Numbered from the stretch's first letter, positions 1 to 12,399 are shown. The stretch: 64,000 nt of DNA from Mallotus nudiflorus (GCA_947683625.1 CANTUR010000242.1:434001-498000); one strand, 5' to 3'. The notes: generated by a model from the letters alone, not told the origin. Numbers and translations are program-made.

Positions 1-52
1 AAGAATTCCCATTCCTTAGCATTGGTCATGACTCCCTAATTTGGATCATAAC
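1..52 (+). mobile_element. 3' terminal scrap of a Tekay-type LTR
   Basis: These bases match the last 50 or so bases of the plus-strand LTRs ending at 3149, 24109 and 59845: an AAGAATTCCCATTCC start, a GGTCATGACTCC core and a GGATCATAACA end, where relatives read GGGTCGTGACA. The rest of that LTR lies left of the window. Confidence 0.7.
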
Positions 53-234
53 AAAAATAAATATTTATAACAAATCAGAATAATTTCTAACTCATACTAT
101 TAATAATTTCTAAAAGAAGACTCGATCCAAGGATTCAAAAATTGGTCAAAATATAGAAATTCAAGTTCAACCTAACGTCACGTTATATGAGATTTTTATA
201 AAAAATTGACAGTCCTCTATAAGACACACATCTC
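53..234 (-). mobile_element. Inverted LTR fragment
   Basis: Read on the minus strand, about 95-234 aligns with the U5-side segment seen at about 58430-58560 in the plus-strand LTR: the TTTTAGTAGAATTCTCGTAAAATGTGA block, then a GAAATTCAAG/GATCGACC block and a TTCTAAAAGAAGA block. It therefore lies opposite to the LTR pieces on both sides. The first 40 bases after position 52 are AT-rich filler I cannot place. Confidence 0.6.
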
Positions 235-262
235 TTTACTGACAATAGATATAAAGTTAAAG

Positions 263-296
<34 letters not shown>

Positions 297-3149
297 AACA
301 GAAGAACACAGTATACTTACCTTCCCTCCCTATTGCACCATCCCGATCGCCTATCGTCAGAGCACCTCACCCACCACCGCCAGTCAACCACCTTCCTTCT
401 ACCATCGCTGCCATCTTCTCCTCCCTTCTCTTCCTTCTTCCCTGTCGCCAAAACCAGTAGAAGCAGTAGCAGCAATGACAGGTGGTTCCTCGTCGTTTCT
501 TCCTCCTCCAGCTACCACATCGAGCTCTTTTGGTGCTGTTAGACTCCTAGAGATTTGAGGAGGTTGAATCCAAGCTCTTTTCATGCTCTTAGTTGATCAT
601 TTGTGAGTTTTACTTGATTTTTGGCTTATGGCTATTAGGGTTTCCTATTTTTTTTTAAGTTGAATCTTATTGATTCTTGGAAACTCCCTTAACAAATGTT
701 GATCCTAGTATCTCAAGCTTCTCAAATATATTTTTATTTTAATTTTTGGAATTTATTTGAATTTTGGTTAATTTTTATTATTTTATTATTATTTATTGAA
801 TTTTTGTAAATTATTTAATTTAATCATGAATTTGGTTAATTTGGTGTTATTATATATTGTTATTAATTTTAGTGTTGAGAAAATAATTTTTGAGAATATT
901 ATATAATTTTTAATAATATTTTTGTATTATGTATATATTGGAATTTTAGGTTAAATGTGTATTTTTGTTGAAAATAATGTTTAATTATGTGTTTTAGATA
1001 ATATTAGAATAATATATGATGATAAAATAATTTTAATGATTTTATATAATTTTTTAGAAATATTAATTATATTATCTATATTTTGAATTATTGGGTTAAT
1101 TGTGTAATTTTATGAAAATTATAGTCAAATTATATGTTTTAAATGATTTTATGATTATATAAGGTATTAAAATGATTTTTATACATTATTTACTATTTTT
1201 AACTAATTAATACTAATTTTTGAAAATTATATTTAAATAATATATTATATACTAACTTGGTGATCAAATGGATTTTAATAACTTTTAATATATATTTAGG
1301 CTATTTAAGCTATTTGAATATATAAAAGTGAATTTTTATTATTTTATATTGAATTATTGAAAAATTAGATTTTTAATAATATTATATTATTATTTGAGAT
1401 TTTTATTTAATTATTATGAAAATAATTATATTTAGTATTTTAATGTTTAAATATATTATATTTTGATATTTTGAGGATATTTTTGGAATTTATTGATTTT
1501 AATATATTTTTATATCAAATGTGTTTTTGGAAAAATTATGAATTTCGGTTGGAAAATTTTGCAGTTCGAGGTCTCAATCAAAGGTGTTGAGTATTTTGTG
1601 ATTAGAAATGTATTTTCTTGTAAGATCAGCTCTACTTTTTAGTAGAGATATGTCCGTTTTATAGGAGAGGTTTTGCCAAATTTTTGGTAGAATTCTCATA
1701 AAACGTGACATCGAGTCGATCCTGAAATTTTGTATTTATCTGAGTTTCCAATCTTTCATTAGAGTCTTCTTTTAGAAACTCTTAGAATATTCTAATTTTT
1801 GTTATTATTTTATTTTCTAGTTGTACTAAGATCAAGGCCTATTGGACCGTGCCCATCGAGCCAGTCTCGAAGAGCGCAAACTTGTGAATTGTTATCTTAT
1901 ATTTACATCGCATTTAGTATGCATATTTTAGAATATACATGTTTTAATACGTATTTGTTTATAAATTGTTTTATTAAATGTTTAGTATTTGTTAGGTATA
2001 TTTTTACTATTTTTTTTATATATTTCAAAATAAATGCATGTTATATTTTGATATATACTTAGAATGTTTTTAGTATATTATTAGTTTTATTTGGCATTTT
2101 TTATAGTTGATTTTGAATTTATTTAACATATATATACTTGAAATATACTTAGTTAACTTTAGGTATATTTCTAGTATATATATGGTTTATTTTGTTATTA
2201 TTTTGTTATTATGCATTATTTATTTTCCCTATGTATGTTAAATTTTAAATGAAGGATATCGAAAGAACGTGCTACCTAATGGGCAGCACTAGGATCGTGT
2301 ATGTACCGGTGCAATAGATTTAGGGTTGAGTTGAGAATCACTTAAGGTAATATATGATTGACCGATTGATTGAGATTGATATAATTGGATAGTGTGGTTG
2401 TTGGAGCTCAGTTGAACTAGTGTCTCGGGGCCAATCACATTGACAGTGAGACTGTTGGAGCTCGGTTGACTTAGTGTTTTGGGGCTAGTCTACTGTCCAT
2501 AATGGAATAAGTGAATTAATTTGGAATTAAGTGAGCCTATATGGCTAGAGAGTTATTGTTGATTAAGGTTGTAATTTAAATAGGGTTCTATTTGATCCTT
2601 TAATAAAATAAATATTTTTCCAGCATTTATTATATAAAGTGATTTCAGCATCTGTGTGAAATGCTTGTATATATATTTATTATATATATAGATGATTGAT
2701 TGCATATGACATTAGGAGATGCATGTATGTATAATATAACAATTCACTCAGTGACGTCTGACTCCCATCAGTTGTTATTTTTATAGGAGATTCTTCTTCC
2801 TCAGACCTCAGTAGTAAGCCCTTTCGTTGGACTTCTTCAGCCCCTGCTGTTTTGTGTAAATTATCTACCTGACTTTTATTGTACTCTAGAAAAATGCAGT
2901 AGTAGTCGTACTTTGTATTTTTAGAATGTTTATTGTTTTTTCAGAGGCCTTTCTCTGAATATTATATGATATATTTTATTTTCTGATATGAAAGAACTTT
3001 GCTATTATTATATTGGTTTAAGATTTTAATTGGTGCATATTTTATTTAATTATTGCATGCTTTTATTTTTAAGGCTTGCTATGGGTTTCAAATTTGAAAG
3101 AATTCCTATTCCCTAATGCCAGTCATGACTCCCGGGTTGGGTCGTGATA
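235..3149 (+). mobile_element. 5' LTR of plus-strand Tekay-like element A (5'-truncated)
   Basis: This stretch aligns along its length with the complete LTR at 20786-24109, beginning at the shared ATAAAGTTAAAGTATATA (about 251 here, about 21231 there) and ending GGGTTGGGTCGTGATA. About 440 bp of the LTR start is missing and is replaced by the inverted scrap to the left. It contains the Pro/Ser-rich C-rich block near 310-540, the GTGCTACC...GGGCAGCAC near-palindrome near 2268-2290, and the GGAGCTC...GGGGCCA repeats near 2400-2495. A primer site follows at once, so it acts as a 5' LTR. Reading frames in it are not credible genes. Confidence 0.85.
264..297. repeat. (TA)n(CA)n microsatellite
   Basis: A short run of TA followed by about eleven CA units inside the LTR of element A. 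The matching place in the 3' LTR (about 21240-21270) has a TA run but almost no CA, so the tract changed after insertion. Confidence 0.9.
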
Positions 3150-3153
3150 AAGT

Positions 3154-3165
3154 TGGTAACAGAGC
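3154..3165 (+). other. Primer-binding site of element A (initiator tRNA-Met)
   Basis: TGGTAACAGAGC lies four bases after the LTR end. It differs by one base from TGGTATCAGAGC, the complement of the 3' end of plant initiator tRNA-Met, the usual primer of Ty3/gypsy and copia elements. Confidence 0.85.
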
Positions 3166-3496
3166 GAAGTTTGTATCAGGGCCTCGGTTGTTAAAATTAT
3201 GGACCTAAGTTTTCAAGGTCATGTTTTCTTCAGAATTACTGTAATTAAATTAGGTTCGATCATGTCTTTGAAAAGTCTTCCTTACATTAGGAATTCCACA
3301 TAACTGTTAGGGTGTATGTTGTTGTTTGTGATTGTTTGAATTATTTTTTTTATTTTTGTTCTTCCTTGAATGTCATAAGAGTGAGTCGCTCCATCAGTCG
3401 ATAAGATCAATGACAGAAAGTTTTTTTTTAAGGATGAGGTTCTACCCCCTGTGCAGCCAGTAGGCATAAGGGTAAAGATGGATTTAGAAGGCTAGA
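3166..3496 (+). mobile_element. Leader and first gag bases of element A
   Basis: This segment aligns with the leader of the element at 59862-60170 (shared ATGGACCTAAG, GGTTCGATCATGTC and GATGAGGTT blocks) and with the minus-strand leader of B near 14100-14340. It stops abruptly at 3496, where the inverted LTR of element B begins. No open gag frame survives. Confidence 0.75.
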
Positions 3497-3970
3497 TGTG
3501 TGACGACCCAAACTAGGAGTCATGACCGGGGCTAGGGAACGGGAATTCTTTCGAATCCGAAACCCGTAGCAAGTCTTAGAAAATAAAACCATGCAATAAA
3601 TAAATAAAAAGTACGGTAGAATTAAAATTTTCTGAATTAATATATAAAATGAATACTCCAATTCCTTTCATAAATGAATATATATTCATACAGTATTTAA
3701 ATAAAATTCTTAGAATATTTAATATCAAAATAAAAATAATACTCTTCTGATACAATAACACTACTACTGCAATTTCTAGAATACAAGTCAAAATTCAAAA
3801 TATACATTTACATAAAATAGTCGGGATGAAAGGACACAGGCGAGGAACTCTACTACTATGGTCTGACGATATAGGATCTCCTGAAAAAAAATAATTGAGG
3901 GGGGTTAGACCTCGCTGAGTGAATTATTATACTATATATACATGCAATCTAAGCCATATTCAATCATGCA

Positions 3971-4008
<38 letters not shown>

Positions 4009-7000
4009 TGCATTTCACACAAATGCCAAACTCTGCTTATATAAATATACTAAATACAGAAAACATTTAGATTAATTCATGAAGGATCCATAAAACCCTA
4101 ATAATAGCAACCTCAATCAACCCCATCATCACTTTAGCCATACAGGCTCACTTGATTCCAAATAGAACACTTATTCCAATCTGGACAACAGACTGGCCCC
4201 GAGACACTAAGTCAACTGAGCTCCAACAGTCTGACTGTCAGTGTGATTGGTCCCGAGACACTTGGTCAACTGAGCTCTAGTAATCACACTATCTATCACC
4301 TCAAATCTCAATCAAATCAATAGATCATTTATTCCATTATGGACAGTAGACTGGCCCTGAGACACTAAGTCAACTGAGCTCCCGCAGTTTGATTGTCAAT
4401 GTGATTGGCCCTGCAATCACACTATCTATCATACCATTAATCTTAGTCAAATCAATCAAATCAATTATAGTCACCAAAATTGATTCTCACTCAACCCTTA
4501 TCTACCGCACCGGTACGTACACAGTCCTAGTGCTGCCCACTAGGAAGCACGTTCTATTGATATCCTTCACTTCAAATAAATCATTCATTCAGAAAATAAT
4601 TAATGTAGAATGATATTCATAATAGTAAAATAAACCATATATATACCAGAAATATACCTAAGATACACCCAGTATATTTCGGTTATATATATGTCAAATA
4701 AAATATGAAATATACTAAAGATAAACCATTAATATAGTTAAAAACAATTTAAGTGCATTTTAATAATACAACATGCATTTGCTTAAAAATGTACCTAAAT
4801 ATACAAAGAATATATCCTAAGTACATAAATCACTTAATAAAAAATTATATATAAATATTCATTTAAATATAGGTATGTACTAAAGCATGCATTTAGGTTT
4901 AACATATATTCACAATATACCATAATAACTTAATTTTTCTAGCATGCATATATCACAAATAAACCCTAAGTGAATTAATAATAAAATATGCATTTATTTG
5001 GAAATATATCAAAAATATACCAAAATAAACTTCAAAACAATTTAAGTGTAGATTCATAATATAGCATGCAATTATTTAAGAATAAACCTAAAATATACTA
5101 AAACTACACCTAAAGTATGCTAATCATTCAATAAAATAATTATGATTAAATGTACATTTAAAACAAGTATATATACTAAAATGTATTAAACATACACCTA
5201 ATTATTTTACGTGCATATACCAAAATAACATGCATAATTATTTAACATGCATATATATAAAAAAATACAAACCCTAGATATACCAAAAATATTATAATTT
5301 ATATCACTTTAAAAACATAAAATGAAAATGAAAAACCCTAAGTGATGCATCCTATATGCAATGCATATATATACAGTATAATAACTCACTAGTGTGCGCT
5401 CCTCGAGACAAACTCGGTGGGCCTGGTCCGTTAGGCCTCAGTCTCAGCGTAGCTAGAAAAATAAAATAATGACCATCAGAATAAATTCTAATTCTATGCT
5501 TCTAGAATTACTATGGAAAGATTCAATTAAATGTTCAAAACTAGACTTAGACCGGTTGTCATGTTTTATGAGAAATCTACTAAAAATTTGGTAGAGTCTC
5601 CTCTATAAAATGGACATTTCCCTATAAAAGTAGGGCTGATCCTGCACAGAAAACACACTTCGAATACCAAATTCTCCCAATTCCTCGGTCGGGATTCCAA
5701 ACTACAATTTTCCCTCGACCGAGGTCCACAATTCACCATAAGATGCAATAAAATATACATAAATTTAACAAATACCAAAAAGCCCTTTAAGTATCAAAAT
5801 ATAGCAATTTAAACATTAAAAAACATCAAAACTAATTATTTTATCCGTAATTACTTAAAAACCCTAATAATAATATAATATAAGTAAAAATCGATATTTC
5901 TCAAAAAATAAACCAATATTAATAAAAAAAATTCATTTTCATAAATCCAAATTCCTTAATTAATCCATAAACATACTAAAAGTTACTAAAAACCCATTTA
6001 TTTACAAAAACAATATATTATATATAATTTGAAAATAATTTTTGAAAAATAGTATTAATTAGTTAAAAATACTAAATAATTTTTAAAAATCATTTTTATA
6101 CCTCAAATAATTATTAAAACCAATTTAACTAAATTTTTACCCAATTTAGTACCAAATTACGAAAATACCCCTAGTTATATATAATTTCACATAATATACA
6201 AAAATTCACTAAAAATAATATAATTACTCAAAAATTAATTTCTCAACATATAATTCAATAAAATCAATAATTCTACTCAATTAACCAATTAATTTCAACA
6301 AAATACATAATTAACCTAATTTTCTAAAAATCTCATAAACTAAATAAATTCACAATAATTATACAAAAATCATAAAAATTACAAATAAATTTATAAAATT
6401 CATTTTAATACCTATAAACACCATAAATCACAATTTCATAATTTACTTAATTAATTTATGAAAATTAGAAAATATTAATAAAATAATAAAAAATTCACAA
6501 AAATCAAAATAACTCCCAAAAATTCTACAAAAACTACAGCATGTAGATTGAGCTACTAAAATCAATCTTTGTGATGGAATTTTTCTTGAATCATTGAAAT
6601 CGAAGCTCAAAAAAAATCAAGAACCCTTATTGGCCGAAAATGAAAATTCGAAACCTAGGGAAATCTAGACCAAATCAAGTGAAACAAAGCTTGGAAATGC
6701 ACTCATCGGAGCTCAAGGAAGAGATAGAGACCGGTGGCACTCTAAATGGTTGCTGGAATCGGGTTGATCAGAGCTAGTACCCACTTTCGGCTTCTTAAAG
6801 AAAATCCATCCAAAGCTCCCCGGAAATGGAAGCTTGAGGCAGCGGGAAGAGCTGGAAGGGAAGGTGGCACACCGGAAAGCACAGTGATAGGAAGAAAATG
6901 GAGTTGCAGTGGCCGGAACGCGTGAAGAAAAGATCGGGAAGGAGAGAAAGAAGACAATGGCAAAGTTGTAATTTTTGCAAACTTTATTTTAGATATATAT

Positions 7001-7474
7001 ATTATATGTATATATATATCTATCTTTATATTATTTTAATATATAATATAATATGCACAATAAATAGGCACCACACACCTATTTTATTAATATATATACA
7101 CACATATACATATATACACACTTAATTAATATTAAAACTATATAATATAATATAATTTAAATAAATCCTAATTTTTAATTTAAATGCATGTATATGTATA
7201 TGTTTTATTCGATACTTAAAAATCTTGCATGAACTCATGCGATTTCATAAAACCGCTTAAAATAATTAATATTTATTTATTTACGTCTTAATTTCCCCAA
7301 AAATAGAACTCTCAGGAAAATTTCACGTAAAAGAGTTAAAATAATTAAAAATAATTAAAAAATGACTTTAATAAATAACAAACTCATTAAATAATAATAA
7401 ATATATATATTAAAATTATTAACACTGCATATCCCGATGCAGTTTAAAATTATTTAAAAACTCAGGATATTACA
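3497..7474 (-). mobile_element. 3' LTR of element B
   Basis: Read on plus, the LTR starts TGTGACGACCC and ends CAGGATATTACA; on its own strand it is TGTAATATCC...GGGTCGTCACA. It matches 14377-18329 nearly base for base over long stretches. Present are the GCAGCACTAGG/GTGCT near-palindrome (about 4530-4556) and two blocks of the GGCCCCGAGACACT...GAGCTC repeat at about 4195-4280 and 4350-4410. The polypurine tract at 7475-7488 marks it as the 3' LTR. Confidence 0.9.
3974..4005. repeat. (AT)n microsatellite
   Basis: A run of about sixteen AT units inside the 3' LTR of element B. The same site in the other LTR (about 14850-14868) is a short imperfect run, so this tract expanded after insertion. 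Confidence 0.9.
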
Positions 7475-7488
7475 GTCTTCCCCCTTAC
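7475..7488 (-). other. Polypurine tract of element B
   Basis: GTCTTCCCCCTTAC on plus is a G/A tract (GTAAGGGGGAAGAC) on the element strand, directly beside the start of the 3' LTR. This is where plus-strand DNA synthesis would be primed. Confidence 0.8.
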
Positions 7489-7530
7489 AAGAATTCGTCC
7501 CTAAATTCCAAAAAAAGAATAAATACAAGA

Positions 7531-7728
7531 TCAAGAAGGAAAGAGATACGGGTAAGAAGCTCGCATCTCAGCTTCAATCTCCCATGTATGCTCCTCTACT
7601 CTATTGCTGTGCCACAGAACCTTGACCATTGGAATATGCTTCAATCGCAACTGTTGAACTTGATAATTAATGATTGCCATAGGTTCTTCCACAAATGTTA
7701 GATCTTCATTCACTTCCACGTTGTCGGG
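7531..7728 (-). pseudogene. Chromodomain at the pol C-terminus of element B
   Basis: The minus-strand frame gives a 62-residue segment with QVQQLRLKHIPMVKVLWHS followed by VEEHTWEIEAEMRASYPYLF. This is the aromatic/acidic chromodomain pattern that ends integrase in Tekay-type chromoviruses, where it is thought to steer insertion into heterochromatin. A TAG stands where relatives have Gln, in the linker to integrase just upstream, so this piece is cut off from the integrase frame. The element is dead. Confidence 0.8.
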
Positions 7729-8192
7729 CTACAACACGTGCGAAGAGTCTGAGACATACTTTCTCAGCATTGAGATATGAAACACTAGATGCACTTGAGA
7801 CATACTCGGAGGCAAAGCCAATCGATATGCAACAGTGCCAACTCTCTCCAGAATCTTGAACGGTTTGATATATCTTGGTGCTAGCTTACCCTTCCTGCCA
7901 AATCTCATCACATCCTTCATCAGAGACACCTTCAGAAAAACAAAATCCTCAACCTGAAACTCTACATCTCTATGCCTAGGATCCATATAGCTCTTCTGCC
8001 TGCTAACTGCGGTCTCTAATATGCTCTTGATCACATCGACTTTCTCTGCAGCAACCTGAACCTTCTTAGGTCCAGTCAAAGCTCTCTTACCAATCTCATC
8101 CCAACTCAGAGGGGATCTACACTTCCTTCCATATAATACCTCATATGGTGCCATCCCAATACTGCTATGGTAGCTGTTATTATAAGCGAATT
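7729..8192 (-). pseudogene. Integrase C-terminal part of element B
   Basis: The open stretch of about 141 residues contains YEVLYGRKCRSPLSWDEIG, RQKSYMDPRHRDVEFQV and GKLAPRYIKPFKILERVGTV, the usual C-terminal GPY/F-like region of Ty3/gypsy integrase. The frame continues to 8192, where the solo LTR interrupts it in the middle of NNSY, and resumes at 11505. Joined across that insertion it lines up with plus-strand positions 20070-20517 of element A. Confidence 0.85.
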
Positions 8193-11100
8193 TGTAATAT
8201 CCCGTGTTTTTAAATATTTTTATACTGTATCGAGATATGTAGTGTTAATAATTTTTGTATATATTTATGATATTTTATGAGTTGCTATTTAATTAAAATT
8301 GATTTTTGATTGTTTTATATTATTTTAAGTGCTTTACATAAAATTTTCCCAGGACTTGCATTTTCAGGGAAATTTTCACGTAAATAATTTACTATTAATT
8401 ATTTTAAATAGATTTCCGGACTTGCATAAACTCATACATATTTTTAAAATACTAAATAACGTATATATGTGTATTTATTTAATTATTTAGGGTTTAAATA
8501 ATTACCCTAATATTTTATTATTTATTATTAGTTTTAATATTATTTAAATATTTTTAGTGTGTATAAATTATTAAAATATTAAATTATGTGTGTGGTGGAT
8601 AATTTTTCTAAGTATTATATTAATATACTATAATATAAATTATTAAACTATTATTAATATTATAATATATATATATATATATAATATACAAATTTTTTTT
8701 TATTTCTTTCTTTTCTTTTCTCTTCCATTTCCTTCTTCTCCCCGACCCTCCTCCATCAACCTCACCCTTGCCGTCCGATCACCAACCGTCAGTGTGCCTT
8801 CCCTGCGTGTTGCTGTCCTCCTTCGCTACCTTGCCGTCCCAATCGTCTTCTCCGGCAACGAGCAGCTCCATTTCTGCCATTTTTGGCCGAGAATCCAAGC
8901 TTCCATGGTTCTTCCTCCTCCGGCCACCAAACTTTGCATTTCTGGTGTCTTTGGACTCCTCAAGCAATGGTGGTCTTGATTCTAGCTTTGGTTTGAGCTC
9001 AAACTCCCTTAATTTCCTTGTTTTTCAATTTTTCCATTTTGGCCAAAATAGGTTTTTGAATTTTTTTTGAATTTTTCTTGTTGATTCATGAAAAGTACCT
9101 TAACAAATGTTGATCCTAGTAGCTTAATCTATGTTTGTGAATTTTTGTAGAATTTTTGGAGATTATTTTGATTTTTGGGTATTTTTGAATATTTTAATAT
9201 TATTTTCTAATTTTCGAAAATTAATTAATTAAATTATGAAATTGTGTTTTATGATAAATATAGGTGTTGAAATGAATTATAGAAATTTATTTGGAATTTT
9301 TATGAATTTCTATGTATTTATTTTGAATTATTTAGGTTTATGTAATTTTGGGAAAATTAGGTTAATTGTGTTTTTAATTGAAATTAATTAGTTAATTGGG
9401 TTTAATTATTCATATTATTGATAAATATGTTGAGAAAATTAATATTGTGCAATTATATGATTTTTGGTGAATTTTTGGAGTAATTTTAATATAATTATAC
9501 ATATAGGGGTATTTTGGCAATTTTACCCTAAATTGACTAAAAATGTAATTAAATTGGTTTTAATAGTTATTTAAGGTATAAAAATGATTTCTACAAATTA
9601 TTTAGTATTTTAATTAATTAAAACTATTTTTCGTGAATTATTTTCAATTATATATATAATATACGATTTTTCTAATAAAATGAGTTTTTATCAGTTTTTA
9701 ATGTGTTTAAAGGGTAATTACATAATTTATACTTATTAAATGTATTTCTGTGATATAAGGGCATTTTTGGTATTTTATATTATTATGTGATTGTGGACAC
9801 CGGTCGGTAGACTGTAGTTTGGAGCCGACCGAGGGGTTGTGGATGAGTTGTTGTGCCTGTTTTTCGAAGTGTGTTTCTTTGTAGGGCCGGCTCTACTCTT
9901 TGAGTAGAGAGATGTCCGTTTTACAGGGGAGGTTCTGCTGAATTTTTGGTAGGATTCTTGTAAAACGTGATGTCCGGTCAAACCCTAATTCTGTTTCGGT
10001 GTCTAATATTCTAGATCGAGTTTCTAGGGTTTTCTGTTAGGTTTATTCTGATGTCTGTTATTTATTGTTTGTTTAGTTGCACTGAGACCGAGGGCTAGTG
10101 GACCAGGCCCATCGGACCCATCTCGAGGAGCGCACTAAGTGTGAGTTACTATTATATATATATCTGCTTAGGGTGCATGATTTAGAAATGTATGTTTTAT
10201 TTTGATTAAATATGCATAAATAACTCAATTAGTATTTAAGTTTATTCTTAGTTTATCTTTGATTTATTTTTAGTATATTGTAAATTATATGCATGCTTAT
10301 TTAAACATTTATATTTAAAATTTTTTAAATATATATTGAGTTAATTTTACAATTATATTTGATTTATTTGACGTATATATACTCGAAATATACCTGGTTT
10401 ATTTTTGGTATATTTCTAGTATATATATGGTTTATTATTGCTATTATATTTAAATTCATGCATCATTTATTTTTATGAATGTATGTTTTATTTATTAAAT
10501 GAAGGATATCAATAGAACGTGCTACCTAGTGGGCAGCACTAGGACCGAGTACGTACCGGTACGCTTATAGCATTTAGGCTATATTACTAACCATTTATGG
10601 ATATTGATTGGATATGATTATTTGATGTGTGAGATATGATTTGGGAGTGTGATTGCTGGAGCTTGGTTGACTAAGTGTCTCGGGGCCAATCACACTGACA
10701 GTCAGACTGCTGGAGCTCGGTTGACTAAGTGTCTTGGGGCCAATCACACTGACAGTCAGACTGCTGGAGCTCGGTTAACTTAGTGTCTTGGGGGCAATCT
10801 ATTGTCCAAATGGAACAAGTGAATATATTTGGAATAAGTGAGCCTATATGGCTAGAGTGTTGTCTAACACTGTTTTCGAGGTTGCGATATTCTAGGGTTC
10901 TATTCGATCCTTCATAAACTATGATTTTCAATAAAAATATATTAAATGATTTTTATTGCATTCGTGTGTAGTTGCTTGTATACATACATATTATATATAT
11001 ATTGTTGACTGTGTGCATTGGCATTTAGTATGCATGTATATATATTATAGTAATTCACTCAGTGAGGTCTGACTCCCCTCTGTTGACCATTTTTCAGGAG

Positions 11101-11499
11101 AGTCATCTTCCTTAGACCTTAGTAGCAGGCCTGTACGCCGGATTTCTTCCGCCCCGGCTTCTTTATGTAAACTGCTCACTTGAGTTTTATTTTATAATCT
11201 AGACACTGCAGTAGTTGTAAATAAATTGTGGGTTTTATGTATTATATTTGTGTGAGTTATGTATCTTAAGAATTTAAACTGGATTTGTATTAAAAGATTT
11301 ATATATATGAGATTTGGATTTGATTTAAATCCCGTGGGAGATTATCATTTTGATAATTATGATTTTATTTCTACTGCATTAAATACTGTTATTATGATTA
11401 TTGCATGTTTTATTTTATTTTAGGCTTGCTACGGGTTCTGAATTCAAAAGAATTCCCGTTCCCTAGAGCCGGTCATGGCCCCTATTTTGGGTCGTGACA
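8193..11499 (+). mobile_element. Solo LTR (Tekay-type) inserted in B integrase
   Basis: The LTR starts TGTAATATCCC and ends GGGTCGTGACA (3307 bp) and is flanked by the direct repeat GAATT (8188-8192 and 11500-11504). No primer site or internal region is attached. Removing it rejoins the minus-strand integrase frame of element B. It carries the GTGCTACCTAGTGGGCAGCAC near-palindrome at about 10519-10540 and three copies of a 54-bp unit at 10655, 10709 and 10763. The C-rich block at 8720-9000 gives overlapping open frames that I read as LTR sequence, not genes. Confidence 0.93.
10655..10816 (+). repeat. Three 54-bp tandem units in the solo LTR
   Basis: Units starting GCTGGAGCTYGGTT recur at 10655, 10709 and 10763. 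Each holds a GTGTCTYGGGG core followed by CAATCACACTGACAG, the third being cut short. Related LTRs in the window have one or two units. Confidence 0.85.
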
Positions 11500-11504
11500 G
11501 AATT

Positions 11505-12175
11505 CCACAAGTAGCAAATAATCAGTCTAGCTACCTCCCAAACCCAAAACACACATCTTTCATATATCTACCAGTATCTAGATCATCTTCTCAGACTGAC
11601 CATCAGTCTGAGGATAAAAAGCAGTATAGAAATCCAACCAGGTGCTCATCGCTTCCAGCAGCTTCTAATAAAATCGAGAGGTAAATGTTGTACTTCTACC
11701 ATATACAATGGACACAGGTATCCTATGCAGGCACACAACGTGCTTCATATACAGCTTAGCCAACTTAGCTACTGAATAAGTGGCTTCCAACGACCAAAAT
11801 TTAGCTGACTTGGTCAATCTATCTACAGTTACCCAGATGGAATCATATCTATTATTTGAATGAGGTAATCAACCACAAAATTCATAGCAATTCCCTTTCA
11901 TTTCCACTCAAGGTTCAGAAGAGATTGAAACTTCCTAGAAGGCTTCTGATGCTAAATTTTTACTTGTTGGCAAGTTAATCACTTAGAAACATAATCAGCT
12001 ACACCCTTACTCAATCATTCTCACTAGCACTGATCCTAAATATTGTGATACATCTTCGTAGCATATGGATGTACACTGTAAGCTCATATAGAATCTCTCT
12101 TCTCAAATTCCAACATCAACCCTATTTAATTAACTTGCGCTTCTCTTACCCAAAGATCATTCTATGAAGAAATGC
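11505..12175 (-). pseudogene. Integrase core of element B
   Basis: On the minus strand the frame reads DSIWVTVDRLTKSAKFWS, then AKLAKLYMKHVVCLHRIPVS and FYTAFYPQTDGQSEKM, the DDE core of gypsy integrase. The second catalytic Asp, in the FDRGS motif of element A, falls in VYGRST here and is replaced by Gly. TAG stops occur where relatives have Gln or Trp. Sequence beyond 11900 becomes hard to align. Confidence 0.8.
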
Positions 12176-12310
12176 CATGATGACATGCTATGATGAATGT
12201 TATGATGAAATGGTATGATGAAATGTTATATTGAAATGCTGGAATGAAATATCGTGATGAAATGCTATAATGATATGCTATGATGATATGATGAAATGTT
12301 GGAATGATAT
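12175..12310. repeat. Degenerate ATG-rich minisatellite inside B pol
   Basis: Eight or more imperfect copies of a 13-18 bp unit close to GATGAAATGCTATGAT. It sits where the integrase N-terminus and RNase H end should be, so part of pol was lost or overwritten. Confidence 0.75.
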
Positions 12311-12399
12311 CAGATTTTATCCTCTAAAACTCAAGTAACCCTTAGATCAACGGTCTTCTTCCACAACTAAAAAACTATTCTAACAAACATCTGTTCATA

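Noticed and set aside
206..584. Overlapping Pro/Ser-rich open frames on both strands, as also at 6742-7125, 8768-9070, 21212-21595, 43673-43891 and 57090-57335
   Set aside because: They lie at the same place in every LTR copy, are open in several frames at once because of a C-rich block, and are not conserved as protein.
3428..3791. Hydrophobic minus-strand frames
   Set aside because: They fall entirely inside the LTR of element B, recur at 14357-14539 with different breaks, and have no domain.
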